Translations under genes and position numbers: made by a program | Assembly (NCBI GenBank): GCA_023145395.1 | Contig: JAGLDW010001057.1 | Coordinates: forward strand, 1 to 6,722 | Length of the DNA: 6,722 bases | Source of the DNA: Lentisphaeria bacterium | Lineage (GTDB): Bacteria; Verrucomicrobiota; Lentisphaeria; Oligosphaerales; Lenti-02 | Direction: 5' to 3' | Notes under the pieces: generated by a model | Told to the model about the DNA's origin: nothing | Database searches by the model: none | Seen by the model: only the letters and a program-made list of their open reading frames with translations | Part shown: one piece after another, positions 6,594-6,722 of the stretch | Layout: the number at the start of each line of letters is the position of its first letter | Numbering within the stretch: position 1 is the stretch's first letter

Positions 6594-6717
6594 GGCCGAG
6601 GCAGGCCTCGGCCAAGCAAAAGCTCAAGCAGGCTTGAGCACTCCAAAGAGCCTGCGGCTCAGTTCAGGACACCGATGCAGAGCATCTTTGGAGGGCGCAG
6701 GCCAGCCTGCGCTTTCC
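6594..6717. repeat. Array of five short hairpins
   Basis: Five perfect inverted repeats follow one another: 6594-6601/6606-6613 (8 bp, CAGG loop), 6622-6628/6633-6639 (7 bp, CAGG loop), 6648-6652/6656-6660 (5 bp), 6674-6678/6682-6686 (5 bp) and 6695-6701/6706-6712 (7 bp, CCAG loop). Centres are about 23-27 nt apart, and three of the four spacers are exactly 8 nt. The last hairpin extends to a 12-bp stem (6690-6701 with 6706-6717) using two G-U pairs. None is followed by a clear T-run. The array lies upstream of the DUF6259 gene and runs to within five bases of the window end, so it may continue. It looks like a clustered dispersed palindromic repeat rather than a promoter or terminator. Confidence 0.65.
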
Positions 6718-6722
6718 TGCGT

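Noticed and set aside
6591..6722. The hairpin array as a CRISPR array.
   Set aside because: The units are short inverted repeats with different sequences and 8-13 nt spacers, not identical direct repeats with long unique spacers.

Overview
The window carries two large convergent genes for secreted, multidomain carbohydrate-active proteins, with gene-poor, structure-rich DNA at both ends. The plus-strand gene (376-3570) encodes a 1064-residue heparinase II/III-like polysaccharide lyase with an N-terminal four-cysteine (zinc-ribbon-like) module. The minus-strand gene (6521-3645) encodes a 958-residue DUF6259-type protein: a beta-sandwich, a TIM-barrel glycosidase-like core, a second beta domain and a C-terminal LamG/concanavalin-like module. 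Both have export signals. Their stop codons face each other across 74 bp.

The moderately GC-rich base composition, the heparinase-like lyase with a Cys-rich N-terminus, the DUF6259 family and the palindromic intergenic elements all suggest a PVC-group bacterium (Kiritimatiellota, Lentisphaerota, Verrucomicrobiota or Planctomycetota) specialised in complex, probably acidic or sulfated glycans. This is inferred from family distribution; there is no rRNA or marker gene here to prove it.

Layout: 1-60 holds a REP-like hairpin. 82-110 has a weak sigma70-like promoter candidate. 213-338 can fold as a three-way junction followed by a strong intrinsic terminator that ends 37 bp before the lyase start codon, the arrangement of a riboswitch or attenuator, or of a small RNA. 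376-3570 is the lyase. 3571-3644 is the convergent gap, with a 12-bp palindrome but no recognisable terminator. 3645-6521 is the DUF6259 gene. 6522-6722 is its upstream region, ending in an array of five short hairpins at roughly 25-nt spacing. The last of these shares its flank and architecture, but not its inner stem sequence, with the hairpin at the left edge.

The likely joint role of the two proteins is extracytoplasmic glycan breakdown: the lyase would cleave uronate-containing chains by elimination and the DUF6259 protein would hydrolyse glycosidic bonds. The most unusual points are the possible RNA switch before the lyase, the apparent loss of two residues that form the heparinase metal site, and the hairpin array.
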